Positions 6,238-13,408 of a DNA stretch of 13,408 nucleotides are shown one piece after another. The notes beneath the pieces were generated by a model. It did no database searches. It saw only the letters and a list, made by a program, of their open reading frames with translations, and was not told the DNA's origin. The position numbers and the translations under genes were made by a program. Origin of the DNA: JAIRLS01 sp031551455 (GTDB lineage Bacteria; Bacteroidota; Bacteroidia; Bacteroidales; UBA4181); the NCBI GenBank assembly GCA_031551455.1, contig JAVBNP010000080.1, forward strand, positions 1-13,408, written 5' to 3'. The stretch's first letter is position 1. The number at the start of each line of letters is the position of its first letter.

Positions 6238-8418
6238 ATGAAAAACATCATTGGCATTTTTCTTATTTCAATCCTTGTTTCGGTCGGCTTGCAAGCGCAA
6301 ACGAACCCGATAAAAGAAACGTCATCCCCGAAAGGGTGGTTAATACAAACCAAATCATCCGCATATCAAATTACGGTTGACGAAAAAGGAAACGTTTTGC
6401 CGCTTTTTTACGGCGGCGATGCGTTGAGCGATTTGAAAGGAAGAAAGGCTTCGGGCCGCGAAAGGATATACGAAGTTCCTGTTCGAGGCGGATTTGCAAA
6501 CAAAACGCCGGCATTGGAAGTCGTGTTTCCCGATTTGGTGAGAGACATTGATCTCGAATTCGTGAAAGCGGAAATCATCGATATCGATCAAAGAAAAGCG
6601 TTGGCGATTACGCAAAAGGATAGATTTTATCCGTTATTGGTAATTTCTTACATCCGCGTAATTCCGGAAACGGATATTCTCGAAAAATGGATCGAAGTGA
6701 AAAATACCGGAAAAAAAGGTAATATTCGAATCGAAAATCTTCAATCGGGCAGCATTTTTCTGCCCGGTAACGCCTATTTGCTGACGCATCAAGCGGGACA
6801 ATGGGGACACGAATTCATGTTGAAGGAAGACCTGCTCACACCGGGCATCAAGACATTGCAATCACGAGATTTCAAAGCATTCGACGCTCCGTCTTGGTTT
6901 ATGATTCAACCGAAAGATCGCGCCGGCAAGTTTTCGGGACCGGCTTGGTTCGGCGCGTTGCAATACAGCGGCAACCGACGCACCGATTTCGATGTCAGTT
7001 ATATGAACGAGTTGCAGATCGTAACGGGAATCAACTTTTGGGACACTTGGTGGAATCTCGAACCGGGTAAAACCTTCGCCACGCCCAAATTCGTTATCGG
7101 TTATACCGAAAACGGCAGCGAAGGCGCCGCGCAACAAATGTCCGCTTACGTGCGGAAAAACATTCTTCCCGAAAAATTCAGGGATAAATTGAGACCCGTG
7201 CTTTACAACAGTTGGTATGCTACCACTTTCTACGTGAGCGAGGAACAACAATTGAAATTGGCTCAAGTGGCCAAAGATGCGGGCGTGGAAATGTTCGTGA
7301 TCGACGACGGTTGGTTCAAAGGTCGCGTGAACGACCATGCGGGATTGGGCGATTGGACGGTGGATAAAAACAAATTTCCGAACGGTTTGAATCCGATGAT
7401 CGAGAAAATCAATGCGATGGGGATGGATTTCGGATTGTGGATCGAACCCGAAATGGTCAATCCGAACAGCGATTTGTATCGCGCGCATCCCGATTGGGCA
7501 TTTCATTTTCCGAACCGTACGCGGCGTGAATGGCGGCATCAACTCATGCTCAACTTGGCGCGCGAGGATGTCTACCAATATTTGCTGAAATCGTACACCG
7601 ACTTGTTAAGTCAAAACAACATCAAATTCATTAAATGGGACCATAATCGGGCGCTTTCCGAACCGGGTTGGCCCGATGCTCCCGCCGATAAACAACGCGA
7701 AGTACGTATTCGTTACATTGAGAATCTGTATCGTTTGATCGACGAGTTGCGCAATCGTTTCCCCGACGTGTGGTTCGAAAGCTGTTCGAGCGGCGGCGGA
7801 CGTCCCGATATCGGAATGTTGAGTCGCATGGATCAAGTGTGGACAAGCGATAACACCGATCCTCTCGACAGGTTGTTCATACAATACGGCTATTTGAGCG
7901 CACTTCCCGCCAACACGATGGTTGCTTGGGTGACGGATCATATTCAGAATACGTCGCTCGAATTCACGTTCGACGTGATGATGTCCGGAGTATTGGGTAT
8001 CGGCAACGATTTGTCGAAATGGGGAGACACCGAAAAGAAAATCGCCAAAGAGAAAATTGCCTTGTACAAGGAGATTCGTCCGTTGGTACAGCAGGGAACG
8101 GCGCATCGTTTGATTTCGCCTTTCGAAGATTATCGCAGCGCGATCGAATATGTTGCCGAAGATGCTTCGTCGGCCGTCGTGTTCTGTTACAATTTGGCCG
8201 ACTTTTTGGCGCGCAGTCGTCCGGATACAAGCGGAAGCAATTTGCTTCAATTGCGCGGATTGGATGACAACAAAGAGTATCGAATCGAATATTGCGGAAT
8301 TCCCGCGGATCAACAACCGCAGAATACTTTTACGGGCCGATATTTGCAGGAAGTCGGTATCGGTTGGCCGATAAAGGGCGAAGGAAAAAGCAGAATCATT
8401 AAAATAAAAGCCGACTAA
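6238..8418 (+). CDS. Secreted GH36 alpha-galactosidase
   Basis: This 726-residue enzyme should hydrolyse terminal alpha-galactosyl residues from oligosaccharides such as raffinose or melibiose or from galactoside side chains. After a signal peptide (MKNIIGIFLISILVSVGLQAQ) come the N-terminal GH36 beta-supersandwich (about 30-290), the TIM barrel (about 310-640) and a small C-terminal beta domain. Family signatures are LYNSWYAT (322), DDGW (356), KWDHNR with nucleophile Asp468, ESCSSGGGRPD with Cys516, and SDNTD with acid/base Asp538. The 70-residue spacing of nucleophile and acid/base agrees with what I recall for bacterial GH36 enzymes (Asp478/Asp548 in AgaA). The residue after the nucleophile is His where Met is common. 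The length is normal for the family. No Shine-Dalgarno is seen. The gene follows GH97 copy 3 after 21 bases, and its TAA directly abuts the ATG of the GH2 gene. Most GH36 enzymes of this type are cytoplasmic in Firmicutes; export is typical of Bacteroidota loci. Confidence 0.96.
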   Translation: MKNIIGIFLISILVSVGLQAQTNPIKETSSPKGWLIQTKSSAYQITVDEKGNVLPLFYGGDALSDLKGRKASGRERIYEVPVRGGFANKTPALEVVFPDLVRDIDLEFVKAEIIDIDQRKALAITQKDRFYPLLVISYIRVIPETDILEKWIEVKNTGKKGNIRIENLQSGSIFLPGNAYLLTHQAGQWGHEFMLKEDLLTPGIKTLQSRDFKAFDAPSWFMIQPKDRAGKFSGPAWFGALQYSGNRRTDFDVSYMNELQIVTGINFWDTWWNLEPGKTFATPKFVIGYTENGSEGAAQQMSAYVRKNILPEKFRDKLRPVLYNSWYATTFYVSEEQQLKLAQVAKDAGVEMFVIDDGWFKGRVNDHAGLGDWTVDKNKFPNGLNPMIEKINAMGMDFGLWIEPEMVNPNSDLYRAHPDWAFHFPNRTRREWRHQLMLNLAREDVYQYLLKSYTDLLSQNNIKFIKWDHNRALSEPGWPDAPADKQREVRIRYIENLYRLIDELRNRFPDVWFESCSSGGGRPDIGMLSRMDQVWTSDNTDPLDRLFIQYGYLSALPANTMVAWVTDHIQNTSLEFTFDVMMSGVLGIGNDLSKWGDTEKKIAKEKIALYKEIRPLVQQGTAHRLISPFEDYRSAIEYVAEDASSAVVFCYNLADFLARSRPDTSGSNLLQLRGLDDNKEYRIEYCGIPADQQPQNTFTGRYLQEVGIGWPIKGEGKSRIIKIKAD

Positions 8419-11400
8419 ATGAAACGGTATCGGGCATTTATTCTTGCATTATTGTTGTCTTTTCCCGTTCTCTCCCGAGCACAGGAAAACGTGTCGCTTG
8501 CGGGCGAATGGCGTTTTCGCTTGGATAAGGACGATAAAGGATTGACGGAAAATTGGCAAAATCTTCATTTTTCGGACAAGATCAAATTGCCCGGTACAAC
8601 CGATGAAGCGGGTTACGGCGAAAAAACGGTCGGTTCCGACTACGGTACGCTTACCCGTGCATTCAAATATATCGGCCCGGCGTGGTATCAATGCGATATC
8701 ACCGTTCCGGAATCGTGGAAAGACAAACGAATTTTTCTCGAACTGGAACGCGTGATATGGGAATCGCGTGTATTTGTCGACGAAAAGGAAGTATCGATGC
8801 AAGACGCATTGAATTCGGTGCATCGACACGATCTCGGATTTCTTTCTCCGGGAAAACATCGATTGACCGTACGGATCAGCAACGAAATGATTTACGACAT
8901 CGGCGATTACGGACATTTGTACACGGAAGCCACCCAAAGCATTTGGAACGGCGCCGTCGGTCGCATTCGTTTGGTTGCCCGCGACAAAATGCGGTTCGGG
9001 AATCCGAAGGTGTTTACGGACATATCGCCCGCATCATTTCGCGTGACGGATACGATGATCAACGAATCGAAAAAGAAAACCGTAAACATTCGTTACGAGT
9101 TGTATACGGCAGACGAAGAGAATCGCTTGATATTTACAAAAACGGAGAAACGTATTTTGGAAAACGGAAAAAATGCGCTTGCATTTTCCTCGGGTGCGCT
9201 TTCCGGAATTAAGCTGTGGGACGATGTTCGACCGAATCTCTATCGATTGAAATTATCCGTTGAAGAAAAGGAAAAAGCGGTTGATGTTTCCGAATTCGAG
9301 ATCGGATTTCGAAAGATCGAAGCGTCCCGATCCAAAATTTCGGTTAACGGGAGATCGGTTTTTTTGCGGGGAAACATCGATAATGTTCATTTTCCGCTCA
9401 CGGGCTATCCTTCGTGCAACATCGCCGATTGGGAACGAATATTTCGTATTTACAAAAGCTACGGATTGAACCACGTGCGTTTCCATTCGTGGTGTCCTCC
9501 CGAAGCCGCTTTCGCTGCCGCCGACCGCGTCGGAATTTACATTCAGGCGGAAAGCATTTGGATTACTTATCCGTTTGTACGTCCGACAAATCCTCCCGAC
9601 GGAAAAGTCCATGAACCGTTGGGTAAAAATCCTTCCGCCGATGCTTTTGTTCAAGCAGAACTCCGACGAATGGTCGAGACATACGGAAATCATGCGTCGT
9701 TCATCATGATGTGCATCGGCAACGAATTGGGCAGTTCCGATTTCGACGTGATGGAATCGTGGATGAAATCGTATCGAACAAGCGACTCTCGTCGGTTGTA
9801 TTCGGTATCGACGGCCCGTAAAATTGTGCCGTCCGATCAATATATCGTGACGCATCGGATTGACGAGATCGGAGGCGCCGTTCGCGGAATACGCGGCGGA
9901 GCAAGCACCGATTGGGATTTCGACGATATTTATTCGCGATCGCAAATTCCCGTGATCGCCCACGAAATCGGCCAATGGCCGATATATCCCCGTTGGGACG
10001 AGATCAAAAAGTACAAAGGCGTTCTGAAAGCCCGTAATTTGGAGGAATTTCGCGAGCAAGCGCGTCGCAACAAAATAGATCGACAAGACGATGAATTTGC
10101 CGATGCCTCGGGCGCATTGAATCAAATGATGTACAAATACGAAATTGAATCCTTTTTGCGAACGCCGTCGTGTGCCGGACTGCAGTTGTTAAGCATGCAA
10201 GATTATTCGGGACAGGGCGAAGCGTTGGTCGGATGGCTCGATTCGTTTTACGACAGCAAAGGAATTACGACGCCCGAAAAATTCCGCCGTCATTGCGATA
10301 CCACGGTTGCTTTGCTGCGGATGTCCAAATATGTTTGGGAAAACAACGAAACGTTCCGGGCTGACATCCAACTGGCGCATTACGGTGCTCGCGATCTTTC
10401 GACGGGTTTGTATTGGACGATTTCGGACGAAGAAAGTAATCTTATCGGAAAAGGAGAAATACCGCAAACCACTTACAAAACGGGAACTTCCGCACTTGCA
10501 TCGGGAACCGTTTCGTGCGATTTATCGCAAATAAGCAAAGCTTCCAAGCTTACGGTGGAAGTCGGTTTGTCGGACGATGCCGTAAAAAATACGTGGAACA
10601 TATGGATTTATCCCGTCAAAACGCCGATTCACGAAAATAAAAATCAAAAAAACAACGTGTTCCTTACGGATCGATTCGACGAAGAATGCATTCGGCAACT
10701 TTCGGCGGGAGGAAAAGTATTGCTTTCGGCATCCGCTTTGGGTAATGACAAAACTTGCGATCGAATCAATTTTTATCCGTTGTATTGGTCGCTTACGTTT
10801 TTTCCGGGGCAAGGCGTCAACACCATCGGCTTGTTGGTGCGCGACAAGCATCCGGCTTTTGCTTTATTTCCCACCGCCGATTGCAACGATTGGCAGTGGC
10901 AACCGATTTATCGCGGCGCCAGAGCATTTTATATCAATGATTATTCGGAAAGTTATAAGCCGATTGCCCAACCGATCGACGATTTTCATCGCAACAACAA
11001 ATTGGCCTCCATCTTTGAATTAAAGGTCGGAAAAGGCAAATTGCTGGTTTGCGGTTTCGATTTGAGCAATCCGACCAATCCCGTGGCACGTCAGCTGAAA
11101 GCAAGTTTGTTGCACTACATGCTTTCGGATGATTTTGATCCCGAATACGAAAAAGATATCGCTTCATTGCGCGAAACTTTTGTTTACGAGGCACCGTTGA
11201 AAAGTAATGCCCCCGAAGAATTTAAAGATGCGCTTCTGTACATCGAATGCGGAGCGGGAGAACAGATTTCGGAAAAAAACGTTCCATGGAGTTCCGCATC
11301 CGACGTGTTCGAAGCGAAAGACGGAACCGGTTATCGCGTGGTCTGCGAAGGCGTTCGAAAAGATGATTCGGGTTCCGCATGGCACGGCAGAAAAGCGGAA

Positions 11401-11664
11401 ATCGAAATCGATTGCCCGCACGGGTTCATCGGTTCGTTTTACGTTTATTTCCGTTCGGCCAACCGCAAAGCAACCGTCAATTTCGAAGGGCGTGAATATA
11501 TTTTGGAAAAACCGGACAAAGGAGGTCTTTGGATCAAGTTACACGTGATGCGCGAGGATTCCAACGACGGAAAACTGCTTTTTAAAATCGTTGCCGACGA
11601 TGATCCCACAGCTCCCGACGATCCCGATCTTGCGATCGGAAACATTGCGGTGGTGAAAGAATAA
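8419..11664 (+). CDS. Secreted GH2-type multidomain glycosidase (beta-galactosidase-like, substrate unknown)
   Basis: The 1081-residue protein starts with a signal peptide (MKRYRAFILALLLSFPVLSRAQ). Next are the GH2 sugar-binding jelly roll (SLAGEWRFRLD at the start, AWYQCDITVP), an immunoglobulin-like domain, and the TIM barrel from about 310 (FLRGN at 315, NHVRFHSW at 351). The predicted acid/base is Glu436 in CIGNELG and the nucleophile Glu516 in HEIGQW, 80 residues apart. A GQGEALVGWLDSFYDSKG block (598 on) closes the barrel. HEIGQW plus GQG marks a GH2 subgroup common in Bacteroidota but, to my knowledge, poorly characterised. Beyond the usual GH2 core there is an alpha/beta stretch (about 745-905, NVFLTDRFDEE to GKLLVCGFDLSNP) recalling a class-I glutamine-amidotransferase-like fold, and a C-terminal beta-rich module (about 915-1081) that may bind carbohydrate; both are guesses from sequence style. 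The ATG follows the GH36 stop with no gap, suggesting translational coupling. Beta-galactosidase is the default guess; other beta-glycosidase activities are possible. Confidence 0.88.
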   Translation: MKRYRAFILALLLSFPVLSRAQENVSLAGEWRFRLDKDDKGLTENWQNLHFSDKIKLPGTTDEAGYGEKTVGSDYGTLTRAFKYIGPAWYQCDITVPESWKDKRIFLELERVIWESRVFVDEKEVSMQDALNSVHRHDLGFLSPGKHRLTVRISNEMIYDIGDYGHLYTEATQSIWNGAVGRIRLVARDKMRFGNPKVFTDISPASFRVTDTMINESKKKTVNIRYELYTADEENRLIFTKTEKRILENGKNALAFSSGALSGIKLWDDVRPNLYRLKLSVEEKEKAVDVSEFEIGFRKIEASRSKISVNGRSVFLRGNIDNVHFPLTGYPSCNIADWERIFRIYKSYGLNHVRFHSWCPPEAAFAAADRVGIYIQAESIWITYPFVRPTNPPDGKVHEPLGKNPSADAFVQAELRRMVETYGNHASFIMMCIGNELGSSDFDVMESWMKSYRTSDSRRLYSVSTARKIVPSDQYIVTHRIDEIGGAVRGIRGGASTDWDFDDIYSRSQIPVIAHEIGQWPIYPRWDEIKKYKGVLKARNLEEFREQARRNKIDRQDDEFADASGALNQMMYKYEIESFLRTPSCAGLQLLSMQDYSGQGEALVGWLDSFYDSKGITTPEKFRRHCDTTVALLRMSKYVWENNETFRADIQLAHYGARDLSTGLYWTISDEESNLIGKGEIPQTTYKTGTSALASGTVSCDLSQISKASKLTVEVGLSDDAVKNTWNIWIYPVKTPIHENKNQKNNVFLTDRFDEECIRQLSAGGKVLLSASALGNDKTCDRINFYPLYWSLTFFPGQGVNTIGLLVRDKHPAFALFPTADCNDWQWQPIYRGARAFYINDYSESYKPIAQPIDDFHRNNKLASIFELKVGKGKLLVCGFDLSNPTNPVARQLKASLLHYMLSDDFDPEYEKDIASLRETFVYEAPLKSNAPEEFKDALLYIECGAGEQISEKNVPWSSASDVFEAKDGTGYRVVCEGVRKDDSGSAWHGRKAEIEIDCPHGFIGSFYVYFRSANRKATVNFEGREYILEKPDKGGLWIKLHVMREDSNDGKLLFKIVADDDPTAPDDPDLAIGNIAVVKE

Positions 11665-11676
11665 CCCGAATTCGGG
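11665..11676. repeat. 12-base palindrome CCCGAATTCGGG directly after the GH2 stop codon
   Basis: The palindrome begins one base after the TAA at 11662-11664 and is followed by AATAAAAAA and then the large terminator hairpin. With no loop it can form only a short cruciform or hairpin. It may add a small stem to the terminator region or be chance. Confidence 0.4.
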
Positions 11677-11682
11677 AATAAA

Positions 11683-11715
11683 AAACCTATCGGGTTTCAA
11701 AAACCCGATAGGTTT
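11683..11715. terminator. Bidirectional intrinsic terminator between convergent operons
   Basis: AAACCTATCGGGTTT (11683-11697) is perfectly repeated in inverted orientation at 11701-11715 around a three-base loop, giving a 15-pair stem. It sits in the 60-base gap between the end of the + strand GH2 gene and the end of the minus-strand permease gene. Read on the minus strand, the stem runs into a T-rich tract (complement of the A-run at 11681-11685), the classic intrinsic terminator form. On the + strand, the T-tract is only the three T's closing the stem, so termination in that direction rests on the hairpin itself. Confidence 0.85.
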
Positions 11716-11724
11716 CGATCGATT

Positions 11725-13221
11725 TCACCGCACATCATATCTCGTAAAAGCATAAAACACCAACCCGAACAATCCGAAAAGCCACAATAATAATATTGCG
11801 ATATCCGTAAGAGCGGCACGCATTATACTAAGCGCATCGGGCGAGCGATATGTAAAAACGGGAATGTCGGCGGGATCAATAACCGTGTTGGACATATAAT
11901 CCCTGCTTTCATTATTGAAAGGCCCTTTCCAAATTAGATGAAGGCTTTCGGGGTCGGCGGCATCCTTGTCGTTAATGTAACTGCGGAAAGTTTCCCGATA
12001 GGCTTCGACTTGCGATTGAAAATTCCGATAACCGTAATAATTATTATCGGCCACACGATCGCCGACGCGGCGGAAGACGGAGAAAGGCGATATTTTCGTC
12101 AGTGCAATGGCCATGTCCGTTTGTCGGAACAAGCCGTTGCGATACTCGTCCCGTATTTCTTCTCGAATGTTTTCCATCCGATCGCATTTGTTTTTCCATC
12201 GGTACACATCTTCCGAATGTTTTTGCCATTGGCTGCGCCAGACACTCGACCAACGTACCGTTTTGTCGTCGGCATCTTTCAGCAACGCTTCTTCTTTGCG
12301 GTTCTGTTCGTCGATGCCGGGTACGGGCGACAGTTTTCCGGCGATCAGCCAAGCGGTGTCGGGCAGGATGAATACCAAAACGATCCATACCAACAGGCAA
12401 ACGACGGAACTGACGGATGTGCGGGGCGTGAGAATGGAAACGCCGAAAAACAGCAGGATGTTGATCCCGACAAAAAGAAACGAAAACAACAGAAACACCG
12501 ATATTTTGACATAATCGCCGCCCGAGAGCATGATGTCGGACGACAATTGAATCATCAGCAACAAAATAACCGCACCTAAAATAACCGGCGCCGAAAGGAT
12601 GCACCACAAAGCCGACAGTTTGCCCGCCAATATCTTCCAACGCGGAACGGAAGCGGACAGCATCAGTTTCAGCGTGCCGTTTTGTCGCTCTCCCGAAAAG
12701 GCGTCGTACGCAAAACACAGGCACACGAAGCTCAAAAAATACAAAATGATGTTGGCCCAATCCAACGCGATGAACGGTCGAAAATATTTATTGAAAGAAC
12801 CGAAGTTTTCGGGAATTCCTGTTCCGAAATAATCCATTTTTACTCCGTTGGGCAATGCGCCGTTGCCGGAGGCAATAAATGAAAGTTTCGAAGGCTCTTT
12901 GCCGATTTCTTGTTCGGTAAAAACCAATTCGTTCAAATGCAGTTTTAAAAAATCGTTGAGCATTTCTTGGGGAATAGATTGCCCATATTGCTTAAACATA
13001 CGCTGCGTCGATTCCAAATAATCTTGTTTATTCGGAGCGATTTCCAAATTTCGGTAATTTTGCATCACTGATTCTTCGTATTCGCGTTGCAGGCCGATAT
13101 ATCGTTTTTCGAATACAAAACCTCCGACCGCCATCAAAACGGTGAGAACAAGGCACGAAATCGTCAGCCGCTTATTCAACAGGGCGGCTTGCAATTCTTT
13201 GAAAAATATGTATCGTATCAT
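11725..13221 (-). CDS. ABC-2 type transporter permease (DUF3526-like)
   Basis: The 498-residue integral membrane protein has six hydrophobic segments at about 18-37, 151-172, 202-225, 238-262, 269-294 and 467-491. After the second comes FSGERQNGTLKLMLSASVPRWKILAGK (175-201), the cytoplasmic signature of ABC-2 permeases of the NosY/GldF-like sort. Two large soluble regions lie between membrane segments: residues 40-150, and a charged 165-residue stretch (about 298-465) that ends in PVFTYRSPD before the last helix. That arrangement, with two big loops, recalls DUF3526 ABC permeases. It would pair with an ATP-binding subunit encoded elsewhere, presumably further upstream to the right, to export or extrude an unknown substrate. 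The ATG at 13221 lies five bases after the stop of the preceding minus-strand gene, so the two are an operon. The ATG at 13226 is rejected because it reads into TGA after two codons. Substrate unknown. Confidence 0.87.
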   Translation of the reverse strand: MIRYIFFKELQAALLNKRLTISCLVLTVLMAVGGFVFEKRYIGLQREYEESVMQNYRNLEIAPNKQDYLESTQRMFKQYGQSIPQEMLNDFLKLHLNELVFTEQEIGKEPSKLSFIASGNGALPNGVKMDYFGTGIPENFGSFNKYFRPFIALDWANIILYFLSFVCLCFAYDAFSGERQNGTLKLMLSASVPRWKILAGKLSALWCILSAPVILGAVILLLMIQLSSDIMLSGGDYVKISVFLLFSFLFVGINILLFFGVSILTPRTSVSSVVCLLVWIVLVFILPDTAWLIAGKLSPVPGIDEQNRKEEALLKDADDKTVRWSSVWRSQWQKHSEDVYRWKNKCDRMENIREEIRDEYRNGLFRQTDMAIALTKISPFSVFRRVGDRVADNNYYGYRNFQSQVEAYRETFRSYINDKDAADPESLHLIWKGPFNNESRDYMSNTVIDPADIPVFTYRSPDALSIMRAALTDIAILLLWLFGLFGLVFYAFTRYDVR

Positions 13222-13226
13222 GGCAT

Positions 13227-13408
13227 TCAGCGTTTAACGGATTGAAATAAACCCAACCCGACGAAAAACAACAATATATTCATTCCGGCCAATACCGGTA
13301 CATCCGGAGGAATCCGAAATACGCGCCCGAACGTGAAAACCGGAGCGTCGGCAATCGACAGTTGCGGATAATTTTCCTGCTTTTCGTAGTTTCCGTATAT
13401 CTCTTTTT
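13227..13408 (-). CDS. C-terminal fragment of a second ABC permease-like membrane protein
   Basis: On the minus strand an open frame enters from the window edge and ends at TGA (complement at 13227-13229), giving 59 residues. It contains APVFTFGRVFRIPPDVPVL followed by one membrane segment (MNILLFFVGLGLF) and a basic tail QSVKR. The PVFTF motif just before a final helix matches PVFTYRSPD before the last helix of the neighbouring permease, so the two are probably paralogous subunits of one transporter. The gene is truncated by the window edge, and its family can only be inferred from this tail and the five-base spacing. Confidence 0.72.
   Translation of the reverse strand, partial: KEIYGNYEKQENYPQLSIADAPVFTFGRVFRIPPDVPVLAGMNILLFFVGLGLFQSVKR

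Noticed and set aside
9253..10125. 290-codon minus-strand open frame inside the GH2 gene
   Set aside because: It lies fully antisense to a convincing GH2 catalytic domain and has no recognisable domain; its length is explained by sense codon bias.
11938..12579. 213-codon + strand open frame opposite the permease gene
   Set aside because: It is antisense to a clear ABC-2 permease with signature motif and membrane segments; its own translation looks low-complexity and unrelated to any family.

Overview
The window looks like a carbohydrate-utilisation locus from a member of the Bacteroidota, probably Bacteroidales. The signs are a run of secreted GH97, GH36 and GH2 glycosidases (GH97 is especially common in this phylum), starts with no visible Shine-Dalgarno sequence, short AT-rich leaders, and one TAnnTTTG motif of the phylum's promoter type. 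Genus cannot be told from the sequence alone, and no rRNA, tRNA, CRISPR array, integrase or insertion sequence was seen.

Layout, left to right. (1) Positions 1-6216 hold a head-to-tail array of four GH97 paralogs on the + strand. The first is only a 58-codon 3' end cut by the window edge; three complete copies of 651, 651 and 652 residues follow at a period of about 2.01 kb. (2) Positions 6238-8418 encode a secreted GH36 alpha-galactosidase. (3) Positions 8419-11664 encode a 1081-residue secreted GH2-type multidomain glycosidase whose ATG directly follows the GH36 stop codon. (4) A strong bidirectional hairpin terminator at 11683-11715 separates this from (5) two minus-strand genes for ABC-2 type permeases: one complete (498 aa, six predicted membrane segments) and the C-terminal 59 residues of another.

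Functional reading. All three intact GH97 copies keep the Asp nucleophile and Glu acid/base pair of the retaining (alpha-galactosidase) branch of GH97. They also have Gly where the inverting SusB-type alpha-glucosidases have a catalytic Glu. With the GH36 enzyme and a GH2 enzyme (often beta-galactosidase-like), this suggests stepwise removal of alpha-galactosyl and then beta-linked residues in the periplasm or outside the cell. No SusC/SusD pair, sensor or sugar transporter lies in the window, so substrate and uptake route remain open. The permeases point the opposite way, end at the shared terminator and are probably unrelated.

The most interesting point is the evolution of the GH97 array. 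Copies 2 and 3 resemble each other most in the middle of the protein, copies 1 and 2 match almost base for base, including synonymous sites, in parts of the C-terminal third, and the truncated copy 0 matches copy 2 at the 3' end. That mosaic is what gene conversion or unequal crossing-over would leave. Meanwhile positions near the active site differ between copies (DEGW, DDGW, DYGW; IDFHG versus INFHG), which hints at specialised paralogs and not simple dosage. I found no clear sign of a wholly new type of system.
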